This document shows, one piece after another, positions 50,936-64,000 of a DNA stretch of 64,000 bases. The position numbers and the translations under genes were made by a program. Numbering within the stretch: the first letter of the stretch is position 1; every line of letters begins with the position of its first letter. The DNA is from Hydrogenophaga sp. SL48 (GTDB lineage: Bacteria; Pseudomonadota; Gammaproteobacteria; Burkholderiales; Burkholderiaceae_C). The stretch is taken from contig NZ_CP063400.1 in the NCBI RefSeq assembly GCF_021729865.1, positions 1,302,001 through 1,366,000 on the forward strand, given 5' to 3'. The notes under the pieces were generated by a model. The model made no database searches. It was not told where the DNA came from and worked only from the letters and a program-made list of their open reading frames with translations.

Positions 50936-51826
50936 TCAGAGCCCGATGGCGCGCAGATCGATCTCGCCGTTGCACACCGGCGGGCACCAGAAGTACGCCC
51001 CCGTTTCGGGCTCGGTGAAACCAAACAGGGCGTCGACGATGCCGTCTTCGGCGCCGGACATGCGGCGCAGCTGGGCTTCAAAGGCGTCGAACGAGCAGCC
51101 GAAGGCGGCAAACACCAGGCCCCCTTCGTTGCCCTCGGCCCAGGGCATCGAGCGCCGCAGCACAAAGGCCTCGGGATCGAAGTTTTCCTGCGCGGTGCGC
51201 TTCACATGGGCCGACTCGGGCGCGTCGTCGAGCTCCTGATTGCTCTCGCGCTCCCGGCCGATGGCGTGGTCCTGCTGCTGTTTGGACATGGCCTCGAAGC
51301 GGCTCATGTGGTGGCACCAGCGCTGCACCGCGACAAAGCTGCTGCCGGCCAGCAGCCCCGCGCTGTCGGGCAGCACGGCGGCCGCCTCGGCATCGGCCCC
51401 CTCGGGGTTTTCGGTGCCGTCCTGGTAGCCGGTCAGGTCTCTGCCGTGGTTGTGGTTGAAGGCATCGGTGATGTCCTGCACGTCGAACGCTGGTGCGATC
51501 AAGGCCTCCAGGTGGCGGCTGCGGATCAGCAGCTCGCCGCGGTCGGTGCCGCGCAGCCAGATGAGCAGGTCGGCGGGCGTGGCCGGGAGTTTGACGCGCG
51601 CGCCCTCAACGCCACGGAAGCTCCTGAGGCCCGGGACCGTCGCATCCAGCTCGCGCACCAGCGATGCGCCCAGCCCGACGATGGTGTGTTGGCCGTCGGC
51701 TTGACCGGCCAGCCGGCGCAGCACGGTGCGCGGGTCTGCGCCGACGCGCAACTGGCAGGTGAGGTAGCGGCCCTGGGCCGGAACGGGTTCGAAGATGCCC
51801 GGTTGGGCGGTGGGCGCGGTGCTCAT
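50936..51826 (-). CDS. Dyp-type haem peroxidase
   Basis: The 296-residue protein has the Dyp signature G-Y-Q-D-G-T-E-N (residues 133-140, catalytic D136) and a candidate proximal haem histidine H207 in E-S-A-H-V-K-R. It has no Tat signal, so it is cytoplasmic or loaded into an encapsulin; no encapsulin gene lies nearby and no clear C-terminal targeting tail is present. It oxidises dyes and phenols in vitro. It lies upstream of sqr on the same strand, with the FNR-type box between them, so the two genes are probably regulated separately. Confidence 0.93.
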   Translation of the reverse strand: MSTAPTAQPGIFEPVPAQGRYLTCQLRVGADPRTVLRRLAGQADGQHTIVGLGASLVRELDATVPGLRSFRGVEGARVKLPATPADLLIWLRGTDRGELLIRSRHLEALIAPAFDVQDITDAFNHNHGRDLTGYQDGTENPEGADAEAAAVLPDSAGLLAGSSFVAVQRWCHHMSRFEAMSKQQQDHAIGRERESNQELDDAPESAHVKRTAQENFDPEAFVLRRSMPWAEGNEGGLVFAAFGCSFDAFEAQLRRMSGAEDGIVDALFGFTEPETGAYFWCPPVCNGEIDLRAIGL

Positions 51827-51932
51827 GCAGGTTCCTGATGGGTTCGGTGAACGGCCTGACCCGGTGTGATCAAGCCTGCTCCCAACCGAATTTATCAGCC
51901 CGTGAGACCACCTTCCGTGGCCCCTCAGGTGA

Positions 51933-52568
51933 TCACGCGGCGGCTTCGAGCCCGTTCTGGAAATGCTCGTGCATGCGCTGCTGCGTCAGCTCGGCGTTGC
52001 GCGCGAGCAGGGCGACCATGATGGCGCGGTGTTCGGCCAGCGATTCGTCGATGCGGCCGGTCTTGAACAGCGAGTTGTGGCGGTTGAGCTTCATGACCTT
52101 GCGCAGGTCGGCCACCATCTGCTCGCGCCAGCGGTTGTTGGCGATTTCGAGCACGCGCATGTGAAAACGCTCGTTGAGCGCAAAAAACCGGTCGCGGTCA
52201 GGGAGGGCGGCTTCGAGGTCGGCGTGCAAGGCCTTGAGTTCGGCCAGCTCGGTGTCGCTTGCGCGCTGGGCCACCACACCCGCAGCGTCGGATTCGAGCA
52301 GGGCGAGCAGGTGGTAGACGTCGGCCAGGTCCTTGTCGGACACTTCGGTCACGTAGGCGCCGCGGCGCACCTTCATGGTCACCAGGCCTTCGGCGGCCAG
52401 CACTTTGAGGGCTTCCCGCAGGGGCGTGCGGCTGATACCGTATTCCTCGGCGATCTTGAGTTCATCGATCCAGCTGCCAGGCTCCAGCTCGCGCTTGAAG
52501 ATGCGCTGGCGCAGCAGCTCGGCGACTTCTTCGTACAGGGCGCGGGGGGCGAGCGAAAGGGCGGACAT
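51933..52568 (-). CDS. GntR-family (FCD) regulator, divergent from the mutase gene
   Basis: The 211-residue protein has the winged helix (G-S-W-I-D-E-L-K-I-A-E-E-Y-G, S-R-T-P-L-R-E-A-L) and an FCD domain with F-H-M-R and the late H-x3 ligand pattern. It is divergent from the methylmalonyl-CoA mutase gene, with AT-rich palindromes between. Regulation of propionyl-CoA metabolism by an acyl-CoA or organic acid is likely but inferred from position. Confidence 0.92.
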   Translation of the reverse strand: MSALSLAPRALYEEVAELLRQRIFKRELEPGSWIDELKIAEEYGISRTPLREALKVLAAEGLVTMKVRRGAYVTEVSDKDLADVYHLLALLESDAAGVVAQRASDTELAELKALHADLEAALPDRDRFFALNERFHMRVLEIANNRWREQMVADLRKVMKLNRHNSLFKTGRIDESLAEHRAIMVALLARNAELTQQRMHEHFQNGLEAAA

Positions 52569-52630
52569 GGATTTACAGCGGGGGGATCTGTGGGTGTGTG
52601 ACTGGCCGTGATTGTAAGCGGGCAGGAATA

Positions 52631-52661
52631 TTTTGCATCAATAATTATGAATGATATAAAA
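52631..52661. promoter_or_regulatory. Candidate operator of the GntR/mutase intergenic region
   Basis: TTTTGCATCA (52631-52640) is mirrored by TGATATAAAA (52652-52661) at eight of ten positions, with ATAATTAT, itself a palindrome, between. TATAAAAT may also be the mutase -10. The stretch is far more AT-rich than its surroundings. Confidence 0.5.
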
Positions 52662-52707
52662 TCGCCGACGCGAATTTGTTGTCCCTTTGTAGCCCCACGC
52701 ACCCGCC

Positions 52708-54860
<2,153 letters not shown>

Positions 54861-54864
<4 letters not shown>

Positions 54865-55865
54865 CCCCTGCCGAGTTGCAGGCCGGTGTGCTGACCGGCA
54901 CCGGCGCCGTGCAGCGCCGCGCCATGGCCAAGGCCATCACGCTGCTGGAGTCGACCCGCGCCGACCACCGTGCGCAAGGCGATGAGTTGCTGACGGCGCT
55001 GCTGCCGCACACAGGCAAATCGTTCCGGCTCGGCATCAGCGGTGTGCCCGGCGTGGGCAAGAGCACCTTCATCGAGGCGCTGGGCCTGTACCTGATTGGG
55101 CTGGGCCACCGTGTCGCGGTGCTGACCATCGATCCTTCGTCCACCGTCTCGGGCGGTTCCATCCTGGGTGACAAGACCCGCATGGAGCACCTGAGCGTGC
55201 ACGAGCGGGCCTACATCCGCCCCAGCCCGAGCAGCGGCACGCTGGGGGGCGTGGCCGAGAAGACGCGCGAAGCCATGCTCGTCTGCGAAGCCGCGGGCCA
55301 CGACATCGTGATGGTGGAAACCGTTGGAGTGGGCCAGAGCGAGACGGCCGTGGCGAACATGACCGACATGTTCTGCCTGCTGCAACTGCCCAACGCGGGC
55401 GACGACCTGCAGGCGATCAAGAAGGGCGTGATGGAGTTGGCCGATCTGGTGGTCATCAACAAGGCCGACATCGATCCCGACGCCGCTACCCGCGCGCGCG
55501 CGCAAATCACGTCTTCGTTGCGCCTGCTCGGCCTGCATGGCCACCCGGAACATGCCCATCACGACGAACGCATCTGGCACCCGCAGGTGATCCAGATCAG
55601 CGCGCTGCACAACCAGGGTGTGGACAGCTTCTGGGCCGAAGTGTCCCGATTCCGCACCGTGCAGACCGCCAACGGCCGGCTCGCCGCGCGCCGCCAGCAC
55701 CAGGCGGGCGCCTGGATGTGGGAGCGCATCGACGCCGGCCTGAAGCAACGCTTCCGTGAACACCCGCAGATCCGCGCAAGGCTCGACGACACCACCCGCC
55801 GGGTGCTGGCCGGTGAACTGCCTGCATCCACCGCAGCGCGCCAGCTGCTCGAATTGTTTGACTGA
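54861..55865 (+). CDS. meaB: G-protein chaperone of methylmalonyl-CoA mutase (MeaB/ArgK)
   Basis: MeaB loads and protects the cobalamin cofactor of the mutase using GTP. The 334-residue protein has Walker [10 protein letters not shown] (61-69), the switch region E-T-V-G-V-G-Q-S-E and base-specificity N-K-A-D. The GTG start overlaps the mutase stop as GTGA, so translation is coupled and the two proteins are made together. The C terminus has the family dimerisation helices. Confidence 0.97.
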
Positions 55866-55894
55866 AGACGTACCGATTTTTCTGGAGAAAACGC

Positions 55895-57427
55895 ATGCAA
55901 GACATCCTGGACCAGCTGGAGCAAAAGCGCGCCGCAGCCCGCCTCGGTGGCGGTGAAAAGCGCATCGCCGCACAACACGCCAAGGGCAAGCTCACGGCGC
56001 GCGAGCGGCTGGAAGTGCTGCTCGACGAGGGCACGTTTGAAGAGTGGGACATGTTCGTCGAACACCGCTGCACCGACTTCGGCATGCAGGACAACAAGAT
56101 TCCCGGCGACGGCGTGGTCACCGGCTACGGCATGATCAACGGCCGCCTGGTGTTCGTCTTCAGCCAGGACTTCACGGTCTTCGGTGGCGCGCTGTCCGAA
56201 GCGCATGCTGAGAAGATCTGCAAGGTGATGGACCAGGCCATGAAGGTCGGCGCGCCGGTGATCGGCCTCAACGATTCGGGCGGCGCCCGCATCCAGGAAG
56301 GCGTGGCCTCGCTCGGTGGATACGCCGATGTGTTCCAGCGCAACGTGATGGCCAGTGGCGTGGTGCCGCAGATCAGCATGATCATGGGCCCCTCGGCCGG
56401 CGGCGCGGTGTATTCGCCCGCCATGACCGACTTCATCTTCATGGTCAAGGATTCGAGCTACATGTTCGTGACCGGCCCCGAGGTGGTGAAGACCGTGACG
56501 CACGAAGAAGTGACCGCCGAAGAACTGGGCGGCGCCGTGACGCACACCACCAAGAGCGGTGTCGCCGACCTGGCGTTCGAGAACGACGTGGAAGCGCTGC
56601 TGATGCTGCGCCGGCTCTACAACTACCTGCCGCTGAACAACCGCGAAAAAGCCCCCGTGCGCCCCAGTGGTGACCCGATCGACCGCATGGACCTGAGCCT
56701 CGACACCCTGGTGCCCGAGAACCCGAACAAGCCCTACGACATGAAGGAGCTGATCGTCAAGACGGTGGACGACGGCGATTTCTTCGAGCTGCAGCCCGAG
56801 TACGCGAAGAACATCCTGATCGGCTTCGCGCGCATGGACGGGCAGACGGTTGGCATCGTGGCCAACCAGCCGCTGGTGCTGGCCGGTTGCCTGGACATCA
56901 AGTCGAGCATCAAGGCCGCGCGCTTCGTGCGTTTCTGCGATGCGTTCAACATCCCGGTGATCACTTTCGTGGACGTGCCCGGCTTCATGCCCGGCACCTC
57001 GCAGGAGTACGGCGGCATCATCAAACACGGCGCCAAGCTGCTCTACGCCTACGCCGAGTGCACCGTGCCGAAGATCACCGTGATCACGCGCAAGGCTTAC
57101 GGCGGCGCCTACGACGTGATGGCTTCCAAGCACCTGCGCGGCGACGTCAACTTCGCCTGGCCCAACGCCGAGATCGCGGTGATGGGCGCCAAGGGGGCGG
57201 TGGAGATCATCTTCCGCGAAGACAAGGGCGACCCGGCCAAGCTGGCGGCCAAGGAAGCCGAATACAAGGCCCGCTTCGCCAATCCCTTCGTGGCGGGTGC
57301 GCGCGGTTTCATCGACGACGTGATCCTGCCGCACGAGACGCGCAAGCGCATCTGCCGTTCGCTGGTGATGCTGAAGGACAAAAAGCTGGAAAACCCGTGG
57401 CGCAAGCACGGAAACATTCCTCTTTGA
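55895..57427 (+). CDS. pccB: Propionyl-CoA carboxylase beta subunit
   Basis: The 510-residue carboxyltransferase carboxylates propionyl-CoA to (S)-methylmalonyl-CoA using carboxybiotin. It has the crotonase-like halves with the G-G-A-R-I-Q-E-G and [10 protein letters not shown] motifs in the N half and A-Y-G-G-A-Y-D-V-M in the C half. Context with MeaB and the mutase favours propionyl-CoA over other acyl-CoAs. The alpha subunit gene lies 323 bases further, after two large hairpins. Confidence 0.95.
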   Translation: MQDILDQLEQKRAAARLGGGEKRIAAQHAKGKLTARERLEVLLDEGTFEEWDMFVEHRCTDFGMQDNKIPGDGVVTGYGMINGRLVFVFSQDFTVFGGALSEAHAEKICKVMDQAMKVGAPVIGLNDSGGARIQEGVASLGGYADVFQRNVMASGVVPQISMIMGPSAGGAVYSPAMTDFIFMVKDSSYMFVTGPEVVKTVTHEEVTAEELGGAVTHTTKSGVADLAFENDVEALLMLRRLYNYLPLNNREKAPVRPSGDPIDRMDLSLDTLVPENPNKPYDMKELIVKTVDDGDFFELQPEYAKNILIGFARMDGQTVGIVANQPLVLAGCLDIKSSIKAARFVRFCDAFNIPVITFVDVPGFMPGTSQEYGGIIKHGAKLLYAYAECTVPKITVITRKAYGGAYDVMASKHLRGDVNFAWPNAEIAVMGAKGAVEIIFREDKGDPAKLAAKEAEYKARFANPFVAGARGFIDDVILPHETRKRICRSLVMLKDKKLENPWRKHGNIPL

Positions 57428-57462
57428 GCCGCATGGTGCTTGGCATGACCTGGGCTGGCGCT

Positions 57463-57550
57463 GGATCGGACTGTGTGGGCGTTTTGCTCCGTGTCCCCCG
57501 GCCTTCGGCCTCCTCCTTTACCTGCGCAAAACGCCCACACAGTCCGATCC
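57463..57550. repeat. Large perfect inverted repeat 1 (conserved-core hairpin, core on minus strand)
   Basis: The arms 57463-57487 and 57526-57550 are perfect 25-base complements starting GGATCGGACTGTG. The 38-base loop, read on the minus strand, runs GCAG, GTAAAGGAGGAG, a GGCC/GGCC mini-hairpin, GGGGGACACG and GGA. The loop is homologous to that of the second inverted repeat 45 bases downstream, while the arms are not. Confidence 0.85.
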
Positions 57551-57594
57551 TGGTGGGTGGGTATGCCGCTGTCTTGTGTTCAATCTCCTTCGCA

Positions 57595-57692
57595 GCCATG
57601 GGCACGGTGTGCCTGCCGCAGCGAAGTAGAGGAGGAGCCGACCGCAGGTCGGCGGGGGACATGAGCGGAGGCAGGCACACCGTGCCCATGGC
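57595..57692. repeat. Large perfect inverted repeat 2 (conserved-core hairpin, core on plus strand)
   Basis: The arms 57595-57617 and 57670-57692 are perfect 23-base complements starting GCCATGGGCACGG. The 52-base loop runs GCAG, AGTAGAGGAGGAG, a CCGACC/GGTCGG mini-hairpin, GGGGGACATG and CGGA. It shares the core with repeat 1 in the opposite orientation. Together the two fill most of the pccB-pccA gap (57428-57750), which holds no gene. Confidence 0.85.
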
Positions 57693-57750
57693 GGGCACAG
57701 CGGCGCATCCCCGAACAAACAACACACTTGCTCTCGTCTAGGAGACTGAA

Positions 57751-59798
<2,048 letters not shown>

Positions 59799-59802
<4 letters not shown>

Positions 59803-60374
59803 GCAGCCCCCACGCTTCACCGCTGCGCGGTTCGCTGCCCCCCGAGGGGGCTGATCCGGCTTGGGGCGGCCCGGCGCCGGATCGTCAGGGCACGCCAAGA
59901 CCGTTCAAGGTGCTGGGCGTCCAGCAGATCGCCATCGGCGGGCCCGACAAGCTGCGCCTGCAGACGCTGTGGGTGGACATGCTGGGTCTGGAGAAGACCG
60001 GCAGCTTCCAGAGCGAACGCGAGAACGTGGACGAAGACATCTGCGCCATCGGCAGCGGCCCGTTCAAGGTCGAGGTGGACCTGATGCAGCCCATCGACCC
60101 CGAGAAGAAGCCGGCCGTGCACACCACACCGCTGAACCACATCGGCCTGTGGATCGACGACCTGCCTGTGGCGGTGGAGTGGCTCACGGCCAATGGCGTG
60201 CGCTTCGCTCCTGGCGGCATCCGCCAGGGCGCGGCGGGTTTTGACATCACCTTCCTGCACCCCAAGGCGAACGAGGAATTTCCGATCGCTGGCGAGGGCG
60301 TGCTGATTGAACTGGTGCAGGCGCCGCCCGAGGTGGTGGCTGCCTTTGCGAAGCTGGCGGGGAGCCCTGCCTGA
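59799..60374 (+). CDS. VOC-family protein, probable methylmalonyl-CoA epimerase-like
   Basis: The 191-residue protein has two glyoxalase-fold repeats starting near residue 36 ([11 protein letters not shown]), with H-I-G-L-W-I-D-D and a closing G-V-L-I-E-L-V-Q. The end and the operon suggest an epimerase acting between the carboxylase product and the mutase substrate, but glyoxalase or dioxygenase roles are possible. Residues about 3-28 are encoded by dispersed repeat copy D and look foreign to the fold. The ATG overlaps the pccA stop. Confidence 0.75.
59804..59881. repeat. Dispersed triple-hairpin repeat, copy D (inside a coding region)
   Basis: The copy has a CCGCTGCGCGG hairpin, then CCCCCCGAGGGGG, then a GGCGGCCCGGCGCCGG end. 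Unlike copies A-C it lies inside an open frame and encodes the first part of the VOC protein. Confidence 0.7.
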
Positions 60375-60398
60375 ACGATTGAAGAAGCCGAGGAGACA

Positions 60399-60434
60399 GG
60401 CCCTGCGGAGCTCGCGCCCGCAGGGCCATTTTTC
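60399..60434 (+). terminator. Terminator after the propionyl-CoA operon
   Basis: GGCCCTGCGG and CCGCAGGGCC form a ten-base perfect stem around a nine-base loop, followed by ATTTTTC. Confidence 0.88.
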
Positions 60435-60446
60435 TGCCCGCTCGGT

Positions 60447-60824
60447 TTACTCGCAGATCATGTAGGTCTTGGTGAGCTGCTCCAGCACCTCGAATTCGCC
60501 TTCAAATCCGGGCGGGATGTACAGCCCCTCGCCCGGCCCCATCTCTTCAAATCCGCCCAGCGCATCGTGCACGCGGCAGCGCCCGCTGAGCACCGTGAAC
60601 AGCTCGCGCTCGGTCGGCCCCATGGCGATGCGCCAGCGCCCGGGCTCGCAGCGCCACACGCCGCAAAACACCTGCCCGGCGGGCAGGCCTTCGTCCACCC
60701 GGTTCCAGGTTTCGCGCAGCGGGTTGCCCCGGAGGAGGCGCTCGGGTCTGGGGTGATCGGTCTCGGGCTGCCCGGCGGGCTGGGCATCCAGCCGGATGAG
60801 GCGGTTGGGGTGGGTTGTGGACAT
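60447..60824 (-). CDS. Cupin-domain protein
   Basis: The 125-residue protein has a single cupin fold with G-x5-E-x6-G-like features: E-R-E-L-F-T-V-L-S-G-R near residue 75, then G-P-G-E-G-L-Y-I-P-P-G near 100. It resembles the small DUF861/EutQ-like cupins that often lack a metal site. The function is unknown. It is convergent with the propionyl-CoA operon terminator. Confidence 0.82.
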   Translation of the reverse strand: MSTTHPNRLIRLDAQPAGQPETDHPRPERLLRGNPLRETWNRVDEGLPAGQVFCGVWRCEPGRWRIAMGPTERELFTVLSGRCRVHDALGGFEEMGPGEGLYIPPGFEGEFEVLEQLTKTYMICE

Positions 60825-60950
60825 CCCTGGATTGTGCCAAGGCCATGTCGAGGGCTGGAGCAGGGCGGTTTTTCCCGTGTTGTTCGAGGGACCCGTCCAC
60901 GCGCGGGTGGGTACGCTGGTGCCACACGTTCAACCCAGCAGGATCCCGCC

Positions 60951-61289
60951 ATGGACACCACGCCCAACCCCTTCAGTGCCATGCCGGGCCTCGCCCCGGT
61001 GGTGACCGCCGTCCAACAGGGCGATCGCCGGTGGGCGCAACAGCCGCCGGTCTGGCGCGAACGTGAGCTCTCGCTGCACTGGCCGCTGGAGTTGCTGGAA
61101 GCGTTCAGCCTTCGCATGGCCAGCCACGGCATGTCGATCAGCCGGGCGCTGATGCTGAGCGACAAGCGCTACGCCTTGAAACAGCTCGTGCACGCGCAAA
61201 CCCTGTGCGACGAGACCCTGCGTCTGATCTCGATGCAGCTGTTTCGCCACTTCGAGGCGCGGCAGGCCGGCATCTCCCCGCTGCACTGA
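60951..61289 (+). CDS. Small protein of unknown function
   Basis: The 112-residue product has no signal or membrane segment and is mostly predicted helical, with [13 protein letters not shown] and a basic S-D-K-R-Y-A-L-K stretch. The start at ATG 60951 has a weak ribosome site; the longer open frame upstream is the shadow of the cupin gene. It lies just before the chemoreceptor gene. I do not recognise it. Confidence 0.55.
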   Translation: MDTTPNPFSAMPGLAPVVTAVQQGDRRWAQQPPVWRERELSLHWPLELLEAFSLRMASHGMSISRALMLSDKRYALKQLVHAQTLCDETLRLISMQLFRHFEARQAGISPLH

Positions 61290-61375
61290 TCCGCGCCGTG
61301 ACGCTCCTGGGGCTCAAGTACGACCCCATTCGCGTCGATAGATGTTTGTTGCAGTCTTTCTGGAGCCACTTGGTC

Positions 61376-63694
61376 ATGTTCCGAATTCAACCCATGATGC
61401 CCGGCGTATGGCTGATGCGCCGCCTGCGTCTGCCCGTCAAGCTCGGTCTTCTCGCCATGGCGCTGGTGGTGCCGATGGTGGTGGTGTGCGTGCTGCTGGT
61501 GCAGCGCATCGGGGGTGACATCGACTTCACCGAGCGGGAGGCGCAAGGTTCGCACAGCATCGCGCGCCTGGCCGACCTCGTCACGGCGGTCCAGACGCAC
61601 CGTGGTCAAACCCACATGCTGCTGTCGGGCAACGCGTCCGTCCGCGGCGCGCTCGACAAGACACGCGGCGAGCTGCAAGCTGCGCTGGCGGCGGTGGGCG
61701 CCGAACTCGACCGACGCCCTGACTTCGAGGTGGCTGCCGAATGGAAGACCCTGGCCAGCCGGCTGGAGCAGCTCCCGGCGACCGAGCGCTTGCCGGCCCC
61801 GGAGTCCTTTCAGTCCCACACCGCCTTGATCGACGATCTGCGTCGTCTTGTCTACACGATGGGTGAACGGTCCAGCCTGCTGTTTGACCCCGACCCTGCC
61901 AGCTACTTCCTGATGGACATGGTGGTCTCCCGCACCGTGCCCTGGACCGAGTTGATCGGGCGCCTGCGCGGCCAGGGGGCCGGCCAGCTGAGCCTGCCCC
62001 AGCCGGACCCTGAAGCCGTGACCCGCCTGCGCCTGCAGCTCGACAGCCTGCAGGCCGACGCCCTTGACCACCGGTTTTCCATGGGGTTTGCCGAACGCTA
62101 CGGTCAGAACGGCCTGCAAGGCGAGTCCGCGTTGAAGGGCAGCGAGACCTTCATTGAGCAGGCGCGGCGTGCGCTGGACAACCCTGGAACGGTGACGAGC
62201 GCTGCCTTTTTTGAATCCGGCACCGCCGCGATCGGCGCAGTGCGCACCTACCAGACGGCGGTGCTGCAGCGGCTGGACACCTTGCTGGAGGCCCGGCTGG
62301 CGGCCTTGCGCACCCAGCGCCAGGTGGCCATGGGCGTGGCCTTGTTGGGCCTGGCCGCATTGACGTACCTGCTGTTGTCCTTCTACATGAGCTTCGTGGT
62401 CGACTTCCGCCATGTGAGCAGCGTGATGAGCCAGACCGCCCAAGGCAACCTGCGGGCGCATGTGCAGGTGCGGGGCAACGATGAGCTGGCCGACCTGGCG
62501 GCGCAGCTGGCGAACATGATCAACAAACTGTCGGGCATGGTTGCCGAAGTCCGCAGCAACTCGGCGCTGGTGGCCTACGCGGGCAAGAGCCTGGTGGCGG
62601 GCAACCGCGATCTGGCCGACCGCACCGAACAGCAGGCCGCCAACCTGGAACAGACGGCGGCCAGCGTGCAGGAACTGTCCAGCACCGTGCACCAGAACGC
62701 CGAAACTGCGGTCAATTCCGACGCTCAGGCGGCCCGCGTGCGCGACGTGGCGGAAGCGGGTGCCCAGGCCATGGTGCGCGCGGTGGATTCGGTCGAGGGC
62801 ATCCAGAAGAGCGCACAGCAGATGAACGAGATCATCGGCGTGATCGACAGCCTGGCGTTTCAGACCAACATCCTGGCGCTCAACGCGGCGGTGGAAGCGG
62901 CGCGCGCCGGCGAGCAGGGCAGGGGGTTTGCCGTGGTGGCGAGCGAGGTGCGCAGCCTGGCGCAGCGCTCGGCCGCCTCGTCGCGCGAGATCCGTGAACT
63001 GATCCAGGCCTCGGGGGCGCAGGTCTCGGCCAGCGTGGCGCAGATGCGCGTGGCCGGCACCAACATGACCGAGATCGTCAACGGGGTGCGTGGGGTCGCG
63101 GCCAACATGTCGCTGATCTCGGCCGCCAGTGCCGAGCAGAGCAGCGGCCTGAGCGAAATCTCGACCGCCGTCGGCCAACTGGACGAAATCACGCAGCGCA
63201 ACGCCCAGATGGTGGAGCGCGCGGTGCAGCAGGCCACCCAGCTGGAAGGCCGTGCGGCCACGCTGGCGCAGGCGGTGTCGTCCTTCATGCTGCAGCAGGG
63301 GGCGGCCGAGGAGGCCATGCAGCTGGTGCAGCAGGCGCTCGCGTTGCGGGCGCAATCGGGTCGAGAGGGTTTTCTGCGCGACATCACCGACCCGGCCCGG
63401 GCCTTTCACGACCGCGACATGTATGTGTTCGCCCTCGACCGCCTCGGCAGCTACCGGGCTTTCGGTGGCCGGCCCGACAAGGTCGGTGGCCGGGTGCAGG
63501 ACATCCCCGGCGTGGACGGCGCGTCGCTGCTGGAGGCCATCGTGGCGCAGGCCGAGCTGGAACCGGGCTGGGTGGAGTACGACATCACCAACCCGCAGAG
63601 CGGCATCGTCCAGACCAAGATGTCTTACGTGACCAAGGTGGACGACCTGTACGTGGGCTGCGGGGTGTACAAGTCGCTGAGCGTGGCGGCCTGA
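61376..63694 (+). CDS. Methyl-accepting chemotaxis protein with C-terminal Cache-like domain
   Basis: The 772-residue receptor has membrane helices at about 20-42 and 319-343, a periplasmic sensor region of about 275 residues between, HAMP (about 345-395) and the signalling hairpin with the family tip [20 protein letters not shown] near 500. After it, from about 660, comes a domain with [20 protein letters not shown] and a late Y-V-G-C-G-V-Y, which resembles a single Cache domain in the cytoplasm. The start follows GGAG. The ligand is unknown. Confidence 0.92.
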   Translation: MFRIQPMMPGVWLMRRLRLPVKLGLLAMALVVPMVVVCVLLVQRIGGDIDFTEREAQGSHSIARLADLVTAVQTHRGQTHMLLSGNASVRGALDKTRGELQAALAAVGAELDRRPDFEVAAEWKTLASRLEQLPATERLPAPESFQSHTALIDDLRRLVYTMGERSSLLFDPDPASYFLMDMVVSRTVPWTELIGRLRGQGAGQLSLPQPDPEAVTRLRLQLDSLQADALDHRFSMGFAERYGQNGLQGESALKGSETFIEQARRALDNPGTVTSAAFFESGTAAIGAVRTYQTAVLQRLDTLLEARLAALRTQRQVAMGVALLGLAALTYLLLSFYMSFVVDFRHVSSVMSQTAQGNLRAHVQVRGNDELADLAAQLANMINKLSGMVAEVRSNSALVAYAGKSLVAGNRDLADRTEQQAANLEQTAASVQELSSTVHQNAETAVNSDAQAARVRDVAEAGAQAMVRAVDSVEGIQKSAQQMNEIIGVIDSLAFQTNILALNAAVEAARAGEQGRGFAVVASEVRSLAQRSAASSREIRELIQASGAQVSASVAQMRVAGTNMTEIVNGVRGVAANMSLISAASAEQSSGLSEISTAVGQLDEITQRNAQMVERAVQQATQLEGRAATLAQAVSSFMLQQGAAEEAMQLVQQALALRAQSGREGFLRDITDPARAFHDRDMYVFALDRLGSYRAFGGRPDKVGGRVQDIPGVDGASLLEAIVAQAELEPGWVEYDITNPQSGIVQTKMSYVTKVDDLYVGCGVYKSLSVAA

Positions 63695-63706
63695 CGGCGC
63701 CGGCGC

Positions 63707-64000
63707 TCAGGCCGCAGCGTCCCGTTTCGCGCGGGCGCGGGCCAGGGCGGCTTCGATCACCGAGCGCTTTTTGTCGAGCACGGCGGGGTCGGTGTGTTGC
63801 GAGTGGGTCGCCAGATCGGCCAGCTTCATCCGGGCCTTGGCTTCCTGCCGTTGATCGTGTTCAAGCTGCTCGCGCGCCAGGCGCGCCGTGCGCTGCTGGT
63901 ACCGTTCGCGGCCCTGCGCCGCCTGGGCCGCGGTCCAGGCCTGCCAGCCCGTGCGTTCGCCGCTCACCACCTCCAGTGAAATGCAGTCCACCGGGCAGAC
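63707..64000 (-). CDS. rsxB: C-terminal part of an RnfB/RsxB-type 4Fe-4S ferredoxin (partial)
   Basis: The frame is open to the window edge, so the N terminus is missing. The first residues read V-C-P-V-D-C-I-S-L-E, the end of a 4Fe-4S motif typical of the RnfB ferredoxin domain. A long charged helical tail rich in Arg, Ala and Gln follows, as in Burkholderiales RnfB proteins. It could also be a related ferredoxin; the domain upstream is needed to confirm. It is convergent with the chemoreceptor gene. Confidence 0.7.
   Translation of the reverse strand, partial: VCPVDCISLEVVSGERTGWQAWTAAQAAQGRERYQQRTARLAREQLEHDQRQEAKARMKLADLATHSQHTDPAVLDKKRSVIEAALARARAKRDAAA

Overview
The window is high-GC DNA from a betaproteobacterium. 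A Comamonadaceae member is most likely, Hydrogenophaga-like being my best guess. The reasons are the cbb3 oxidase island with Fnr and hemN, the thrS-infC-rpmI-rplT-pheS-pheT-ihfA block, the class I PHA genes, the Bug-type solute receptors and a GC-rich triple-hairpin dispersed repeat. This is a chromosome core with one accessory catabolic region. I see no phage, insertion sequence or CRISPR array.

Positions 1-8664 hold microaerobic respiration. The tail of a CcoI-type copper ATPase is followed by ccoS, ccoN, ccoO, ccoQ, ccoP, ccoG, ccoH and a small membrane gene, then fnr on the other strand and hemN. Perfect FNR-type palindromes precede ccoN and hemN, and a third precedes a sulfide:quinone reductase gene near 50.8 kb. 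CcoO carries an extra C-terminal OmpA-like domain. A SafE/UreH-type membrane protein, a DMT exporter, isocitrate lyase, a small lipoprotein and two translationally coupled glycosyltransferase genes follow, up to 15974.

Positions 15975-24520 hold translation genes. A 13-codon reading frame with five threonine codons, overlapping and alternative stems and an intrinsic terminator precede thrS and look like a ribosome-mediated attenuator. infC starts with ATA. rpmI, rplT, pheS, pheT, ihfA, a MerR-like gene and tRNA-Pro(GGG) follow.

Positions 24684-37050 are a catabolic region, almost all on the minus strand: a Rieske oxygenase, a glutamine-synthetase-like ligase, a 2Fe-2S ferredoxin, a fumarylacetoacetase-family hydrolase, an orphan TRAP receptor, a Nudix hydrolase, a LysR regulator, an ornithine-cyclodeaminase-family protein, a DapA-family protein, a semialdehyde dehydrogenase and a Bug receptor, with a divergent GntR gene at the upstream end. 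The substrate is unknown. The enzymes suggest an amine or cyclic amino-acid-like compound.

Positions 37199-52568 hold an AMP/thymidine phosphorylase-like and PRPP-synthetase-like gene pair, a collagen-like lipoprotein, a zeta-class GST, PgeF, phaC-phaA-phaB, an outer membrane protein, DusA, an FKBP, SQR, a Dyp peroxidase and a GntR regulator. Positions 52708-60374 form the propionyl-CoA to succinyl-CoA module: mutase, MeaB, carboxylase beta and alpha subunits, and an epimerase-like VOC protein. Between the carboxylase subunit genes lie two large perfect hairpins whose arms are unrelated but whose loop cores are homologous. The window ends with a cupin, a small unknown gene, a chemoreceptor with a C-terminal Cache-like domain and the end of an RnfB-type ferredoxin gene.
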